Shown here piece by piece: positions 9,817 to 21,871 of a stretch of 46,706 bases of DNA; positions within the stretch are counted from its first letter, which is position 1, and the number at the start of each line of letters is the position of its first letter. The notes below the pieces were generated by a model. The model made no database searches. It was not told where the DNA came from and was given only the letters and a program-made list of their open reading frames with translations. The stretch is from Oehlia diaphana (taxonomy: Eukaryota > Glomeromycota > Glomeromycetes > Glomerales > Glomeraceae). The DNA lies in contig QZLH01000002.1 in the NCBI GenBank assembly GCA_003833135.1, positions 354,378 through 401,083 on the forward strand, read 5' to 3'. The position numbers were made by a program, and so were the translations under genes.

Positions 9817-10306
9817 TCAGGTTTGTAAATTCCCGAGCCATCTTTTTTTTTAAAATAAAATAAATAAATAAATAAATAAATAAAATAAATATTACATTAT
9901 ATTTTATAGTAAAAAATAATAATTTGTTGTTTAAACTAACCTTCGTCGAACTCTTTTTATTCCTGCGAAAACACTTTCCACGTGACATTCTTCCCACTCT
10001 TTAAAACAAAGTTAAAGACTGCTAAACAAAACCATGAAATTTTAAAACTTAATAAACCTTTTTTTTTTTAATTTAAAAAGGAAATAAACAAAATAATCAC
10101 TGGAAAAATAAGAGTATAATGGGTGTTTCAACCGCAAGGGGTTACGCATAGGATTTCGTAAGGTTTTTCTAAGTGTGGATAAATCCTAAAGTTTATCACC
10201 ACGTTGACATTGAACGCACTGGCATTTCAGCGATAGCCTATCATATGCTATTAAGATTAGCAAGTATATCGAGTAAACAATAAAGTTACTTACCTCGTAA
10301 GACCAT
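9817..10306 (-). other. Candidate small spliced transcript (uncertain)
   Basis: On the minus strand, splice signals line up: a donor GAG|GTAAGT after 10294, an acceptor AAAG before 9998, a donor AAG|GTTAGT after 9941 and an acceptor AAG before 9841. Joining these from ATG 10306 would give only about 31 residues ending at 9817, with no known domain. The first intron (9999-10293) contains an island richer in G/C than its surroundings (10115-10260) with several short hairpins. A snoRNA host transcript would fit this pattern, but box C/D or H/ACA elements are not clear. (AAAT)n sequence fills much of the second intron. Confidence 0.2.
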
Positions 10307-11364
10307 CTAATAGCGAAAGAACTAAAAGCGGAAATACTAATTACGGAATATAATTATCTAAAAACAACATCTAACCGTGCACACTCTTTATTGGTCATAA
10401 GAAAATCGTATGTATTTATTTAGTCATTTCATTTGTAATATAATAATTACATAATCAATATCACGTTCTCTAATATCTTTTTTTCAAGGTTGATATGATA
10501 CCTAATTTTAATCGTGGGAAAGTATTATAGTTCGGACTTAAAATTTTCCGATGCATTCACACTGTAATAGATAATTGTTTCAGTATAGTTAAATCCTCGG
10601 ATGTGGATAGCAATTTCGATAAGAATTTTAAAGTGTATGATTTAATTTTATTTCTATGAAAGAATAACAAGTAAATTTCATCTAATATGAAAAAAATATT
10701 TATAATTGTCTTAGTGAGAACCATTGCTTCTTTCTCCCTATTTATAATGAGTCTCCAATAGTAAGGTAGTTATAAAAATTTTAATTTACTATATGAGCAT
10801 GAATTTTCAGAAGATTGTCCTGCGTTTGAGGTGGAGCTTATTAAAAGGCATAACTTCGAACATCAGATCATTGGAGAGCTTCCTCTTGGTTTTCTTTTTT
10901 TAATTGCTATGAATGGGGTTCTATGGTTGCTACCATTTGGCAGATTGTTTGGAAGCAAGTTGTACGATGGGACAATTAAGTATTATATGTCTGCAGATTT
11001 TAATTTTCTAGATTTTTCAGATTTCACATCAGCTTCAAAAATACATTTCCTCTTAAACTTGAAAATGATTGAAAATTGCAATCAATAATCAAGCAACGAA
11101 TAAAAAAAAAGTGTGTATACAAGAGTATAATCCTAGATATTGTTCGCCATAATCCTGTATTATTTTAATTTTTTTTAATTTTTTACTTTAATGATCCCAT
11201 TATTGAAAGACTAATCCTGATAAAGTAACATTCCTCCATGAGATAATATTGATTAAATTATCGTGAGTTTTAAAAAAAAAATTACTTCTGCTTTCACCAC
11301 CACTATTACAACCGAAATAATATTAAAAAAAAAAATGATACAGAAAAACTTATCATTTTTTTGC
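10307..11364. other. AT-rich spacer
   Basis: An 85-codon frame at 10831-11088 opens with GTG, has no upstream ATG in frame near it and shows a hydrophobic stretch but no recognisable family. I see no other supportable feature. Confidence 0.45.
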
Positions 11365-11625
11365 GGGAAGACTCCAAACTTATGCAGGAGAATTATATGA
11401 ACAAATATAAGAATTATTAGACGTGATTACGTGACTTCCTCAACATGATCAAGCAAGGCATCAGAGATATAAATGTGAAAACTTCGCTAAAGAATGTAAA
11501 GAGGCCCGTTCTCATCCTATTGCAGTTGGTAAAGTACAACGTTGAAATTGAGATACTATCCCATTATTTACACGTGATTTAACTCCCAACGAGCGTTGTG
11601 TGGCTGAAATTTTAATCAGTTAAAA
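11365..11625 (+). pseudogene. Unidentified protein relic
   Basis: A plus-strand reading frame is protein-like but broken. A piece near 11365-11400 reads LQTYAGELYEQI. Another near 11455-11545 reads RYKCENFAKECKEARSHPIA. A piece ending near 11620 reads FTRDLTPNERCVAEILIS. Stops and frame changes separate them. I do not recognise the family. The composition is more balanced than the flanking spacer, which suggests a once-coding sequence. Confidence 0.35.
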
Positions 11626-12223
11626 ACGTGGATAGAGCAATACAATTATCTATATTGCAATCTTGCGATCAATTATATTGTAAGAGATGTTACGAATAAG
11701 AAATCAACACGAAGACACGAAGGTCTGAATACAAAATAATAGTGATGAAAATTCCGGACAAGTTTACTTAGCAATAGGATAATTTTATTTTATTTTTTTT
11801 TTAATGGTAAGCGTTACAATTTATTTGTAATAGATGCAGAACTAATACAAAGAAAAATTATACAATTACATTTATGTACAGTACATCGAATAGATGAAAT
11901 AGATACCACTCCTGTATGCCATCCCTTTGTTATTCTTCCTAACTACGAACAAAGTAAACCGGTCCTCTCCTTTAGTCAGTCTATTGTTAAATTAACAGTT
12001 ATCCCCTTTTTACTATTGAACCCAAAATTTAAATTAACCACTCCAAAAAAAAAAAAAAACGTAATGATTATTTTGCTAGTTAATTTAATATCGTGGTACT
12101 CCACGTAAATTTAATGTAAAAATTTACTATCTACGATTTTAGCAAAAAACCCACATACAAGACTATCCTAAAAAAACTTACCCTCCTAAACACAATAATA
12201 CTATTTCTTTGCCTCTATTTTCT

Positions 12224-12918
12224 TTACTTTAACCGGCCTTGTCGGCTTGTCCTTTCCGGTGCTGTAGTTGTTTTATCTTCTTTGCCAAGACGTTCATTCA
12301 TCATCTTATTGTTATCATCGAATTCTTTGATCGCTTCTTTTGTTGTAATTATGTTTGAATGAGATGTGTCCTCTACTAACTGATTTATTAACATGTTCCA
12401 AACGTTGCGATCATATTGTTCCGTGTACTCCATCTTGTGAAATATCTCCGCTGTCAGGGAGTCCCTTGGTTTTTTTAGGAGGTTGTAAATGGGTCGATTT
12501 GTCCATTCATCCGGAACATCGTCATTACTTATATCACTCAACTCATCTTCATTCTCCTCAGGATCACGTGATTGCTGGTCGTTCCTGAGCGACGACAATC
12601 TTTACTCAACCGAAGGATTTGTTATTTCTATTATTTCTTTGTTCATATTCGCCTCCTTTTCTATGTGTCCATCCAAAGCCCATCCGTGACAGTCTTGAAT
12701 CATGTCCGAATCTGAACGATAAATTCCTTTCTTGCCGTTCGAATAAAATTCTTTTCTTTTTGACGCGGACATTTCTGCTCCGACTTCTCTTTCTCCAATT
12801 GGTATTTTACTTCCTTGAATGTACGAAATGCCCATTTTATTGCATCCCCCTTTTCTGCTATCATCGTAAGTGTATCTTCTAGATCCTTTTGAGACTTAAA
12901 AAAGTCAAAACTTTCCAA
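12224..12918 (-). pseudogene. Unidentified frameshifted gene relic
   Basis: Three minus-strand segments appear to form one former protein. An N-terminal part (12918 to about 12750; ESFDFFKSQKDLEDTLTMIA) changes frame near 12750-12770 into a second part (ASKRKEFYSNGKKG.. to SVE). That part ends at a TAA (12604-12602). The same frame then continues without ATG (LSSLRNDQQSRD..) to 12224. The C-terminal part is acidic, then Lys/Arg-rich. Composition is less AT-rich than the surroundings. I do not recognise the family. One frameshift plus one in-frame stop argues for a pseudogene rather than two genes. Confidence 0.5.
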
Positions 12919-14147
12919 GATAATTTTATCATTCGTCTCATTTATTTTTATTCTTTTATTCAGGATATCATGTTCTAATATTTGTACCGTGAAAACGAAA
13001 GCGGAAATGCGTGGTTTCGATTATTTTTATGAGATTTGCATTTCTACTTTACAATCCGGACGAAATTTCAATTACCATCAAGCATCGAATTTCCGTAGAT
13101 AGGAAGAACTCAAAATAATTTATGATCTATTTCACGGGAAAAATTGACTATATGAGTTTCATTTGATAAGTAACCCTCTTTAGGACACTACCTTAGTCAA
13201 TGCGTTTGACTTGACTTGATAGAAAGTTTCGTAATATCGTTCAGATATCTTAATTTGTACTATTTTTTACTTTAACAAAATTTTCTCTAGAACTTCAGAT
13301 AATAATAGTTCTGTTTGGTCGAATGGATCATGGTAAACTTCATCAGTCTTTACTACATTCACAAGCCATTCAGGAAGATGTTATTTCAATAATTGTGTTT
13401 CTTATCAGGATGTCAAATCTTTTAGCCGATAAGATTTTAATGAAGACCAAAAACTATAACTATAATTTTTGTTTATGACGCGAAATATGAAACTTATAAT
13501 AAATTATGCTAACGGTTATACAGTTAAATTAAATGAAAACACAAAATTTTACGTACTATTTCAAAAGTGCTATCTCTGTTAAATGGATGAATGGATGATC
13601 TTGAAATATTTTTAGGGAACTGCCATTGAAAATTCGATCAATACTGAGAGTCTAAGATATATGATTTGTTATTATTGTGTTTTATTCATAACTATAGTAT
13701 AAATCTGATCCTGATCGTTCTTAATGAAAAAAGCTACAGCAAAAATTTTCGGCCAATGATTCATTATTACTGAGATATAAAAGAATAGTATTAATTATTT
13801 GTATAAGAGGAAAAAATGTTTGTAGAAAAGGGGAAAAGGATTATAAAAATTACTAATTAATTTCAAATAAATGTTATTTTTGGTTATAATTTTGTATATC
13901 TACATTAAATATGGTTGCACTAAGCTAAATTGTGATTCCTATAAAGAAAAATTTTTGTAAAGTCCTATTCTCACTTTATTTATTAAATAAGAGAATAAAT
14001 AAAATAAATAAATAAATATACTCAATTTTCGTATTTAAACATTCTTTTTCAGGAAAGAATTTACGTTAATTAAACCGTAACAAATAATAAATAAAATTCA
14101 CTATTTTCGAGATTTTCATACTTATTCTACATAAAGTTTACAAGAAT
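12919..14147. other. AT-rich spacer
   Basis: No open frame, RNA gene or inverted repeat is supportable. A run of AAAT/AATA repeats lies near 13980-14020. The last part is the 3' flank of the sphingomyelinase-like gene. Confidence 0.5.
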
Positions 14148-17098
14148 TTATCTACAAATAGCATCATCGCCACCTAAAACCAATCCCAAAGCCATTCTAA
14201 CAAGAATTTTAGGTAATCCTTCAATAGTAATATCATCATCAGGTTTATTATCATCTCCATTTTCACCATTTCCAGATTTATCATTATCATCTTGTGATTC
14301 AAATAAACTATCTAAGTTATCTCCATAATCTTCATCATTCATATTTCCATCTCCATCTCCATATTCTTCCCCTTCAAATTTATCCATATCAACAAATACA
14401 TTAACTTTTTTACCAAGAGTTGCTGTTAAAAACCAATCTTCGGGTAATTGTGGTATCCACATTTGTTTTTTACACAATTCATGTGATGAAAATGGTCCAT
14501 GTCCTGAAAATGTACTTCTAAGTTTACATATAATTCGCTTTTTACATTGTTGTGATGATTCAAATGTATTGCATGATCCATATTTATTTAATGCCTGATT
14601 ACGTGAAGCGATCTTCTTAAATGTTTGATACGTATCATCATCGGTTAAGAATTTTTCAGATAAATCTAAATAATTTAAAAAGCACAATAGTAATAAAATT
14701 TTAAATTTTTTAAAATTTTAATAAAGTACATATACAAATACATAAAAAAATTCATTTACCATGCCAACTTTGCGGTTCAAAATCTTGTAATTTATATAAT
14801 GATTTAGCATCATATAATAATTTCCATTCAGGTTTATTATTACGATTTGCTTCCTCAATATCCAAATAATAAGTATAATGATTTAAAATTTTCTTGGTTT
14901 TCTTATGAATTTCATATACTCTAAATAAATAAAAATATATACAATAAATAATATATCTCTAATAATAGTAATAATAAATTATTAGAAAATTACCTAAAAG
15001 CAGGATTCACATTTCTAAATGTTGTTACGCTAGGTGCCATATAACCGACACCAACTGGTCGCAGTTCATTACCATTATGATAATCATAAATTACTTGAAA
15101 TTCATCCCAGTGAGTATGTCCTGTTAAATAAAAAATAAATTCGATCATCTTATACATATATGGAGAATCGAATACTTAAGGATTTTTTTTTCCAAATTTA
15201 CCGTAAAATTGTCCAACAATAATGTCCTTATATCTTGCAACTATTTGAGAGAAATAGCTATTAAAAGATGGGAATGCATCTCCACTTACAGCTATCATGT
15301 GCTAAATAATGCAAATACATATTATATTTTGTGAACTCGTACAAATTGCAAAATAACATTTAAAATTCTTCTTAAAATATACCCCAAGAATCCAAACTTT
15401 TTCTCCAAGCCTTTCTGCATCGTCTAATTCTTTAATTAACCAATTTAACATATTTTCAGGGTCCCATTCAGATTTTGGTCTCATAAGCATCCACCAATTA
15501 AATTTATACCAGAAATTAGTATTTAATCCAATTATTCGCATATTATCATTGGGTATTCTTGCTGAATAGAATCCTCTTTTTTCAATAGATTGACGTTCAT
15601 CATGAGTCAACCAAATATTCCATTGTGATGATAATGTATCATATAACCAAGAAATCGAAGAAACATCGTCGAGAGATGATGTTGGAAATGAATTTACAGG
15701 TGCTGATTCATGATTTCCAATAATTGGGAAATATGGGGCTGATGTAAAGAATTTACGCCAAATATTTGCTGTTTTATTTGTTATTTCCTTTATCGATGAT
15801 TGTGTCTCAGCCCAAACATCTTTAAAGTGTAAGTAGAGGGTAAGTTTAAAATAATATAATATTCCAAATCAATTTTTACATACCATGTGGGGGTAAGTCA
15901 CTAATCACGTGGAAGATCGGGAAAAATTAGGGAAAGTTAAAAAAAATAAAAATAAAATACAATCGATTTACAAGAATAATAATGATTACCCAGTTGATAA
16001 AATATAATCAATTTTCGGTACCACGTTAGGCATAAATTCCAACATACTTTCAATCAATCTCTTTGGAGCATCTAATAATATAATAATTAGTCACATAATT
16101 CTTCATATGTAAGATTTCAGATTAATCATCACCTACCGCAATTATATTCTCCCCATTTTCCAGCTGGAGTTGTTGCCTCATCACCAAATGCATTAGGTGG
16201 TCGACAACAAACTGGTTCACCACAATTAACTTCATACCCTTCAGAATATTCTGGATCGAAATGCCAGTCACTTAAATGGACAACCCACATTTTTTCATCA
16301 TCTTGAGATGATTCATTTGTTTTGATGGTAGTAGGTTCTACAGATTCGGAAGATCTTGGGGGTGGAAGATCAATCAATTCAGGTTTTTCAGGATGATCAA
16401 GTTTAGGGCATAAATGAGCTTTTGAACATAAATTATCTGCTGAAAATACTGAATTTGCTAAAACTGTCATGGCCCATGGTCCAAATTTTGGCAAAATTTC
16501 TGCACACTAGTTAGAAAATAAACCTTTTTTTTTAGGAAATAATGATTTTATAAAAAAAAAAAAAAAATACATCGTTTACACTTAGTAAATTATTTACCAC
16601 GCGATAAGGTTGAATTCTAAACGCTGTACAGATAAGAATTCCTTCTTCGATTGCTATAGTTTGGGTAATGTTTAACATCATAATTTCTCCAATTTTCGAA
16701 GCAATGGAACGACACATTTTACATGTTAGACTTGTTGTCTATAAACAAAAAAAAATAATTAAAAGAACTACATATATATATAATTCCATTAATTGGTAAA
16801 AAAGAATCAAAAGTTATAAATTGCTGACTTGTAAATTAACTCCCCGATTTGTATAAAGAGAGACTGATGGTAAAATATCATTAAATAATTCTTGATCTAA
16901 TTCTTCTAAGCTTTTTTTACTTTCAGCAAAAGGAAATTGTCTTTGTGGAGGTAGTAAAGGACCTGTAAAAGCAATTTGCTTACTACCAAACGTAGCAAAT
17001 CGAGATATCACGGGTATAATACATGAACTACATATAATCAATATTCCTGCTAAAAATAATCGGTTCAGAGAAGGACGAATAGGGACGTATCGGTTCAT
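14148..17098 (-). CDS. Acid sphingomyelinase-like phosphodiesterase
   Basis: Ten exons: 17098-16829, 16738-16598, 16506-16137, 16071-15990, 15900-15884, 15819-15383, 15301-15202, 15120-14994, 14920-14760, 14665-14148. Phases fit and encode 740 residues. An N-terminal hydrophobic segment (about 12-32) is a signal peptide or anchor. A saposin-B-like Cys-rich part (about 93-170) precedes a calcineurin-type metallophosphoesterase. All metal-site motifs are present: SDWHFD (D217, H219), TGD (D289), GNHE (N329, H330), GHM (H440) and GHTH (H474, H476). The family hydrolyses phosphosphingolipids to ceramide, usually in vacuole/lysosome or outside the cell. The last 80 residues are very acidic (D/E/N/G-rich) and unusual. 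Exon 5 is only 17 nt and carries the GDLPPHD motif. In fungi the natural substrate may not be sphingomyelin itself. Confidence 0.93.
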
Positions 17099-17224
17099 TT
17101 TCTTTTAAACGTATGGAAGTAAAGCGAAAATAAGAAAGTTTAAGTTGAATGCATAGGCGCTTTATTTATGTAATACTAAAGCCGATCAACCATGAAATCA
17201 TTATGCTTTAAAAATGAAGTCACC

Positions 17225-17415
17225 CGGAAAAAATAGTAGCCGGTTCATTTACCCCTCACTATAATGAATCCCAGATTAAAATTCATTATAGTGAGAAATT
17301 CACTATACTGAGGGTCATTTTATTATATATAAAAAAAATCTGTACCTGAATTTTTCTTCATTAATAATAAGTTATTCACTATATTAAATTCGCTATATAG
17401 AGGGTGAACTGTATA
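17225..17415. repeat. Degraded pogo-like inverted-repeat element
   Basis: The right edge, read in reverse complement, begins CAGTTCACCCTCTATATAG. The left side has GGTTCATTTACCCCTCACTATA as a weak counterpart. A perfect 15-bp hairpin (17255-17269 with 17281-17295; CTCACTATAATGAAT) lies inside. Immediately right (17414 on), a second TACAGTCAA..GGATATAACGAA end begins, so elements may be nested or abutting. Boundaries are approximate. Confidence 0.5.
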
Positions 17416-18458
17416 CAGTCAAATCTGAGTCGAAATTTAGTTGTGCTGGATATAACGAATTTATATAATAAAACGCTATACAGTAAACCGCTTCCGAACG
17501 TGTTTTTAACCGGACAGTTAGATTATATATCCTTAAAATTTAGCATTGTAAAATGGTGTATTCAAATCGAATTTATTAGGACATGGATAATCTATTTTGC
17601 CAAAAACACATACAATCCTTTTTAATTTTTATTATACTGTATGGAGGGGGGACAAAACAAATAGATGCTAATTTTACCCAAAGAAGTTACTTTAGCACAG
17701 GTAATCATGGACAATTTTTGTTGGACCGGGATCACTTTTTATTGGTCAATTTTATATGAAAACTAATAAATGAAGAGTGTTGCCTAGCTATAGTGATATC
17801 ACTAAAGCCGTATACTATATAGCCGTTTAATTTCCTTAAATAATACAAATGTGTCATATGAAGGAGAAAAATGAAAAGTTAAACAAAATCTTTGTATTGA
17901 ACTTTTTTATCTTTCTTGATTTACTTAGAAAAGGTGGATCGCTAAAAAATATTAATTGAAATGCTCATCACATAATTACATTTATCTCAGAGGACGATGG
18001 ATGAAAATAATTGTATTATTGAAGTGATGATTATTGAAGTGATGAAGAGAGATACATATGAAGCAGATTTGACTTATTTTACATGAAATCTTGGGAAAAA
18101 TACTTATAATTTTATATATAATGAGAATTTTGTATATAGTTCTAATTACATTTTTTTAATTTTCAATTGCATTTTAAGGCCAATGAGTTGCTAGAAGAAT
18201 CACAACAAAACTAAAAGTATTTTATGGTCAAAAAATGTTCACTCGCTGAACAATGGCAAAAAATTGGCAAGTTTTAATAATAATACAATGTGGGAATGAT
18301 AATTAAATTTTATAATTGAAATAAGAAACGTTTCAATTGTCTTTTTATTAAGATTTTTATCGGAATGCTTTCGATTTTTGTCCGAAGTCACGCGTAAGCC
18401 TGCAAATCAATCCGGCTCCGGGTGACACTAGAGGTGTTCTTTAAAGGTTAACCTTTTG
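17416..18458. other. Spacer with element remnants
   Basis: CAGT-type element ends occur near 17414 and 17490. The rest is AT-rich with no gene. The part nearest 18459 is the 3' flank of the ABHD11-type gene. The open frame at 17404-17625 is translated repeat DNA. Confidence 0.45.
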
Positions 18459-19748
18459 CTAGGTTTTATCTATAAAATCAGTCACTATAGCAGCAAATTC
18501 TAGGGGTTTTTCGGCATGAACTAAATAGAAAAAAAAACGTTTAGTTTTTCTTGTGAACATTCTAAAAGATTAAACAAAGAATATTACCCCAATGTCCAGT
18601 ATCTAATTCTGCAATGACCGCATTAGTAAAAAATGTTCGTATTGTTGGATAAACCTTATGGAGAAAAAAATAAAAAAAATTTTTTAAATGTAAAAATTAC
18701 TTCAATTACTTCTTGTTATATTACCTTTGGAGGTAAATAGTTGGATCTTGTTCCAGCTACAAATAAAGTTTTTTTATGAAATGTGTGATGAGCTGAATCA
18801 AATGGAAATCTGCCTAATTCTCCCATCGAATCACTTAAAATATCCAAAGGAATTCGAAATTTATATAATCCTGTCTCGGGGTCTTTTTTAAGATTTGTTA
18901 ATAAGAATTGTCTAATTGAAATATCCTAAAAATAAGCAATTATTTGGCAAGTCGTTTATACACAAAGCAATATAAGGTAAATAAATTAATAAAATAATAA
19001 TAACCTACAGAAATATAATCTTTCATAATCTCATCAGCTTTGCTTTGTTTTACAATTCCAGCTTGTTCAATTTTTTTCATTACGTCAATATAAGTGAAAA
19101 ATTCTGAAGACATTCTGGAATTAACTGGTGCACTATCAACAACTACAAGCTTTTCTATATGTGGCACTTGTCTAAGTGCCATAGCAATGCCTACCCTTCC
19201 TCCCCTATATAAATAAATATGTTACTATTTTTTTTTATTGCAGTATTAAGAAGATGAGTTGTAAGAATTTGTACATAGAATGTCCCATGACAGCTGTCTT
19301 ATATAATTTATGTTCTTTGATAAATGCTGCAACATCATCCGACATAACTTCATAATTATGAACAGGTGAATGTGGACTTTCCCCATGGTTTCTTAAATCC
19401 TATCAGAATTATAAATAATTCACTTTTCAAAAAAGGAAAAGTTTGTAAAAAATAAAAAGTTTCAAATACCAAAGTAAAAACACGCGTATTTAATCGTTGA
19501 GCGAAAGTTTTAGCTAGTGATTTCCAATTTTGTTTTGAACCAAAAAGACCATGAAGAATTATTAAATATGGATTTTCATTTGTTTCATTAAATTCTGGTG
19601 GATCGTATTGTGTATACGATAATTTTACTATGTCAGATGGAGGAGGATGTGTATGCTTACTGTATTTTCTATTTATAATTATAGATGGTTGTTTATTTAA
19701 TAAAGACCAATTGAAAGATGAATAAAAAAGAACTTTTGAACGAAACAT
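18459..19748 (-). CDS. ABHD11-type mitochondrial alpha/beta hydrolase
   Basis: Six exons: 19748-19470, 19399-19275, 19204-19009, 18925-18725, 18654-18588, 18520-18459. Phases agree and give 309 residues, the usual length of this family. Motifs: oxyanion-hole LHGLFGS (about 66-72), DLRNHGES (94-101), nucleophile elbow GHSMGG (Ser134) and the C-terminal GHWVHAEKP (His288) expected in ABHD11/yeast Imo32 relatives. The first 30 residues are rich in Arg, Lys, Ser and hydrophobics with almost no acids, fitting a mitochondrial presequence. Family members are serine hydrolases of the mitochondrial matrix; human ABHD11 protects lipoylated 2-oxoglutarate dehydrogenase, and fungal substrates are unsettled. 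It sits between two sphingolipid genes on the same strand with its own spacing. Confidence 0.9.
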
Positions 19749-20157
19749 AATATGAAGATGAAAAAAAAATTTTTATTTAGGATTCTTGGTAACCCCTAAT
19801 TTTTTTTATCTGATAATCTGATGACATAAATTTTCCTATTGGCTGTTATCGAATCTTCAATAAATATACGACTTAAAATAAAGCATTTTACAACGCTTAT
19901 TAAAGATTTCAATTTCACATATTTCACATGCACTATATTTGATTCATGTAAATTATAATTTTAAAGTGAAATTCGGAACTAATTAACCGTAGTTTTATTA
20001 TTTTCAATTAATTGATATTATTTATTAAAAAATTAATCCTAGAATATTTAAATCAACTTTAATTTAACAATTAGTAATCTATTAAAAATAATGTTCTTAA
20101 ATATATCATCGTGAATTCTCGCGATAATAAAATCGGGTAAAGAATTTAATTATAAAT
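19749..20157. other. Spacer between ABHD11-type and SUR2-type genes
   Basis: AT-rich DNA acts as promoter flank for the hydrolase (just above 19748) and as 3' flank of the hydroxylase. I recognise no defined site. Confidence 0.5.
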
Positions 20158-21445
20158 TTAGATTGACGAAAGAGTTTTTCGTGGTCTCAAATTATATCTC
20201 GGAGAAATTCCTGCGGAAATTGTTTCTTGGATTTTAAAGATATCTGGCTCATCTTTGTGATCAATAGCTTCACGATCCTTTAATGTAAGACTATGAATGG
20301 TGATTGTCTGAGAGGATTGATACTCTTTTAATGATTTTGGAGGTTCTGGTAAATAAGTTCCAAGAATTCGATCCCATATAGTGAAAAACGGTTGAGAAAA
20401 ATTCATTTTAATCCCGTATGACTGATGATGGATATCATGGCTACAAGTAAGTTGATATGTAAGAAAAAAGATCTTTGAATCGTCTATTAGAATAAATTAT
20501 AGCAAACTTACTAGGCTGAATTATTACCGAAAATTTTTTGAACCGGGTTAAACGGTAAATCATATCCACAATGATCATCGACTGTGTAACAAAGAATCGA
20601 GTTATGTACTTATAATAAACTCTATAAAAAAAAAAGGTTCTCTTACCAGTTTTAAATGTTGCGAATCCAAAAAATATCATTCCACCGATAGTTGTCATCC
20701 CTGATAATTTAAATGCCAAACCGGCACCCACGGAATCCATCACAAAACCTTCAATGGGATGATTATAAAGTGCACCAAAAGCATATGGTGCATGTAGTCT
20801 GTGATGTAATGAATGAATGTGTTTATAGAGAAATTTATTTTGATGAAAAAGCCTATGCATAAAATATTGCCATGTATCCAAAAAAATCCTAATTTTTAAA
20901 ATATATAAATTAGAAATCGTAAAAAAAAATTCCAAATAATTAGGTAAAACCGATTATAAAAAAATGGTTACCTACATTGCAAATAAAAATCGGGATAATG
21001 GAATAAAATACCAGTATGATGTCTCAATGATAATATTTTGATAAGGCTCAAGCAGGTTCCACAGACCAAAAATTGTTGCCATAGCCTCTAACGTTTGCCG
21101 ATAGCCTAACATTTCAACCTCATCATCTAATAAAACATCGTCGTCTTCGACAACAACTAATAATAAACCCAGTAAAGTCTGTAAAAATTGTTGTAATAAA
21201 ACAGCTCTAACCACTTCACCCATAGAAACTTTGTTTCTTGTTTCTATTTCAATAAGACTATGAATTCTATATTTTTCAAAAAAAGAAACTTCATAAATCG
21301 AAATTAGGTGGTAAAAACCCGAATATATCCAATAAACTACAAACGGGACAAACAATGCAAGCTGTTTGTCCGACATAAAAGAAAGAATAGGCGTATACTG
21401 GAGAGGTGTCGCTGTTTGCGACGGCATTTCGAAAGTCGTATTCAT
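20158..21445 (-). CDS. SUR2: Sphinganine C4-hydroxylase
   Basis: Four exons: 21445-20976, 20888-20647, 20581-20512, 20440-20158, giving 354 residues. The protein belongs to the fatty-acid hydroxylase superfamily. The di-iron histidine boxes are complete: HRLFH (H168-H172), HSLHH (H182, H185, H186) and HDIHH (H262, H265, H266), plus NHP shortly after box two. Hydrophobic segments near 25-50, 95-110, 135-160 and 205-225 fit an ER membrane enzyme. It hydroxylates dihydrosphingosine or its ceramide at C4 to make phytosphingosine-type bases. Start 21445 was chosen because the frame extension upstream looks like 5' leader. The HDIHH box is split by the last intron. The C-terminal tail (about 300-354) is polar. 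SUR2 is the best-matching yeast name. Confidence 0.92.
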
Positions 21446-21871
21446 GTTACCAAAGCTACGAAAAATAAAAACTTTTTTCACTTGGGCAAGTAGCCTACTG
21501 AAAATAATTGAAAAAATTTTGTTTATATATATAATATGATGACAAAAAAAATTGATTACATGACACGAGTACAATCTTGGAAATTATGTGTCGCGACATT
21601 TATTTTATTTATTTTATCGTCAGAATTATACAAGAATGGAACTATATTTTCATAACACGCGTCATATGCGTAACATTTTTTTTCCCATAAGGGATGATAT
21701 TTCGGGCCGATTACTAATACTCTTGGCTAAATTGAACAACTTTTTCATTGTTCCATTGTTATAACTCTACTATTCGAGTCAGATCCTTACCATTTATGAC
21801 TTCGTTTTTTTTTTAAAAAAAATTATACTTTTTCGGTAAAAAATAAATTTATCCTTTTGAGAAATAACAAA
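21446..21871. promoter_or_regulatory. Divergent promoter region of SUR2-type and DUF7918-type genes
   Basis: The two genes start back to back 426 bp apart, so both promoters must lie here. ACGCGT, the core of the yeast MCB element, occurs near 21657. Whether it works that way in this organism is unknown. No clear TATA element was assigned. Confidence 0.5.

Noticed and set aside
10831..11088. 85-codon frame with a hydrophobic centre
   Set aside because: No ATG start, no homology I recognise and no splice partners; could be chance.
12355..12882. Several plus-strand frames
   Set aside because: They are antisense shadows of the minus-strand relic at 12224-12918.
17404..17625. 73-codon plus frame
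   Set aside because: It lies in abutting inverted-repeat elements and has no domain.
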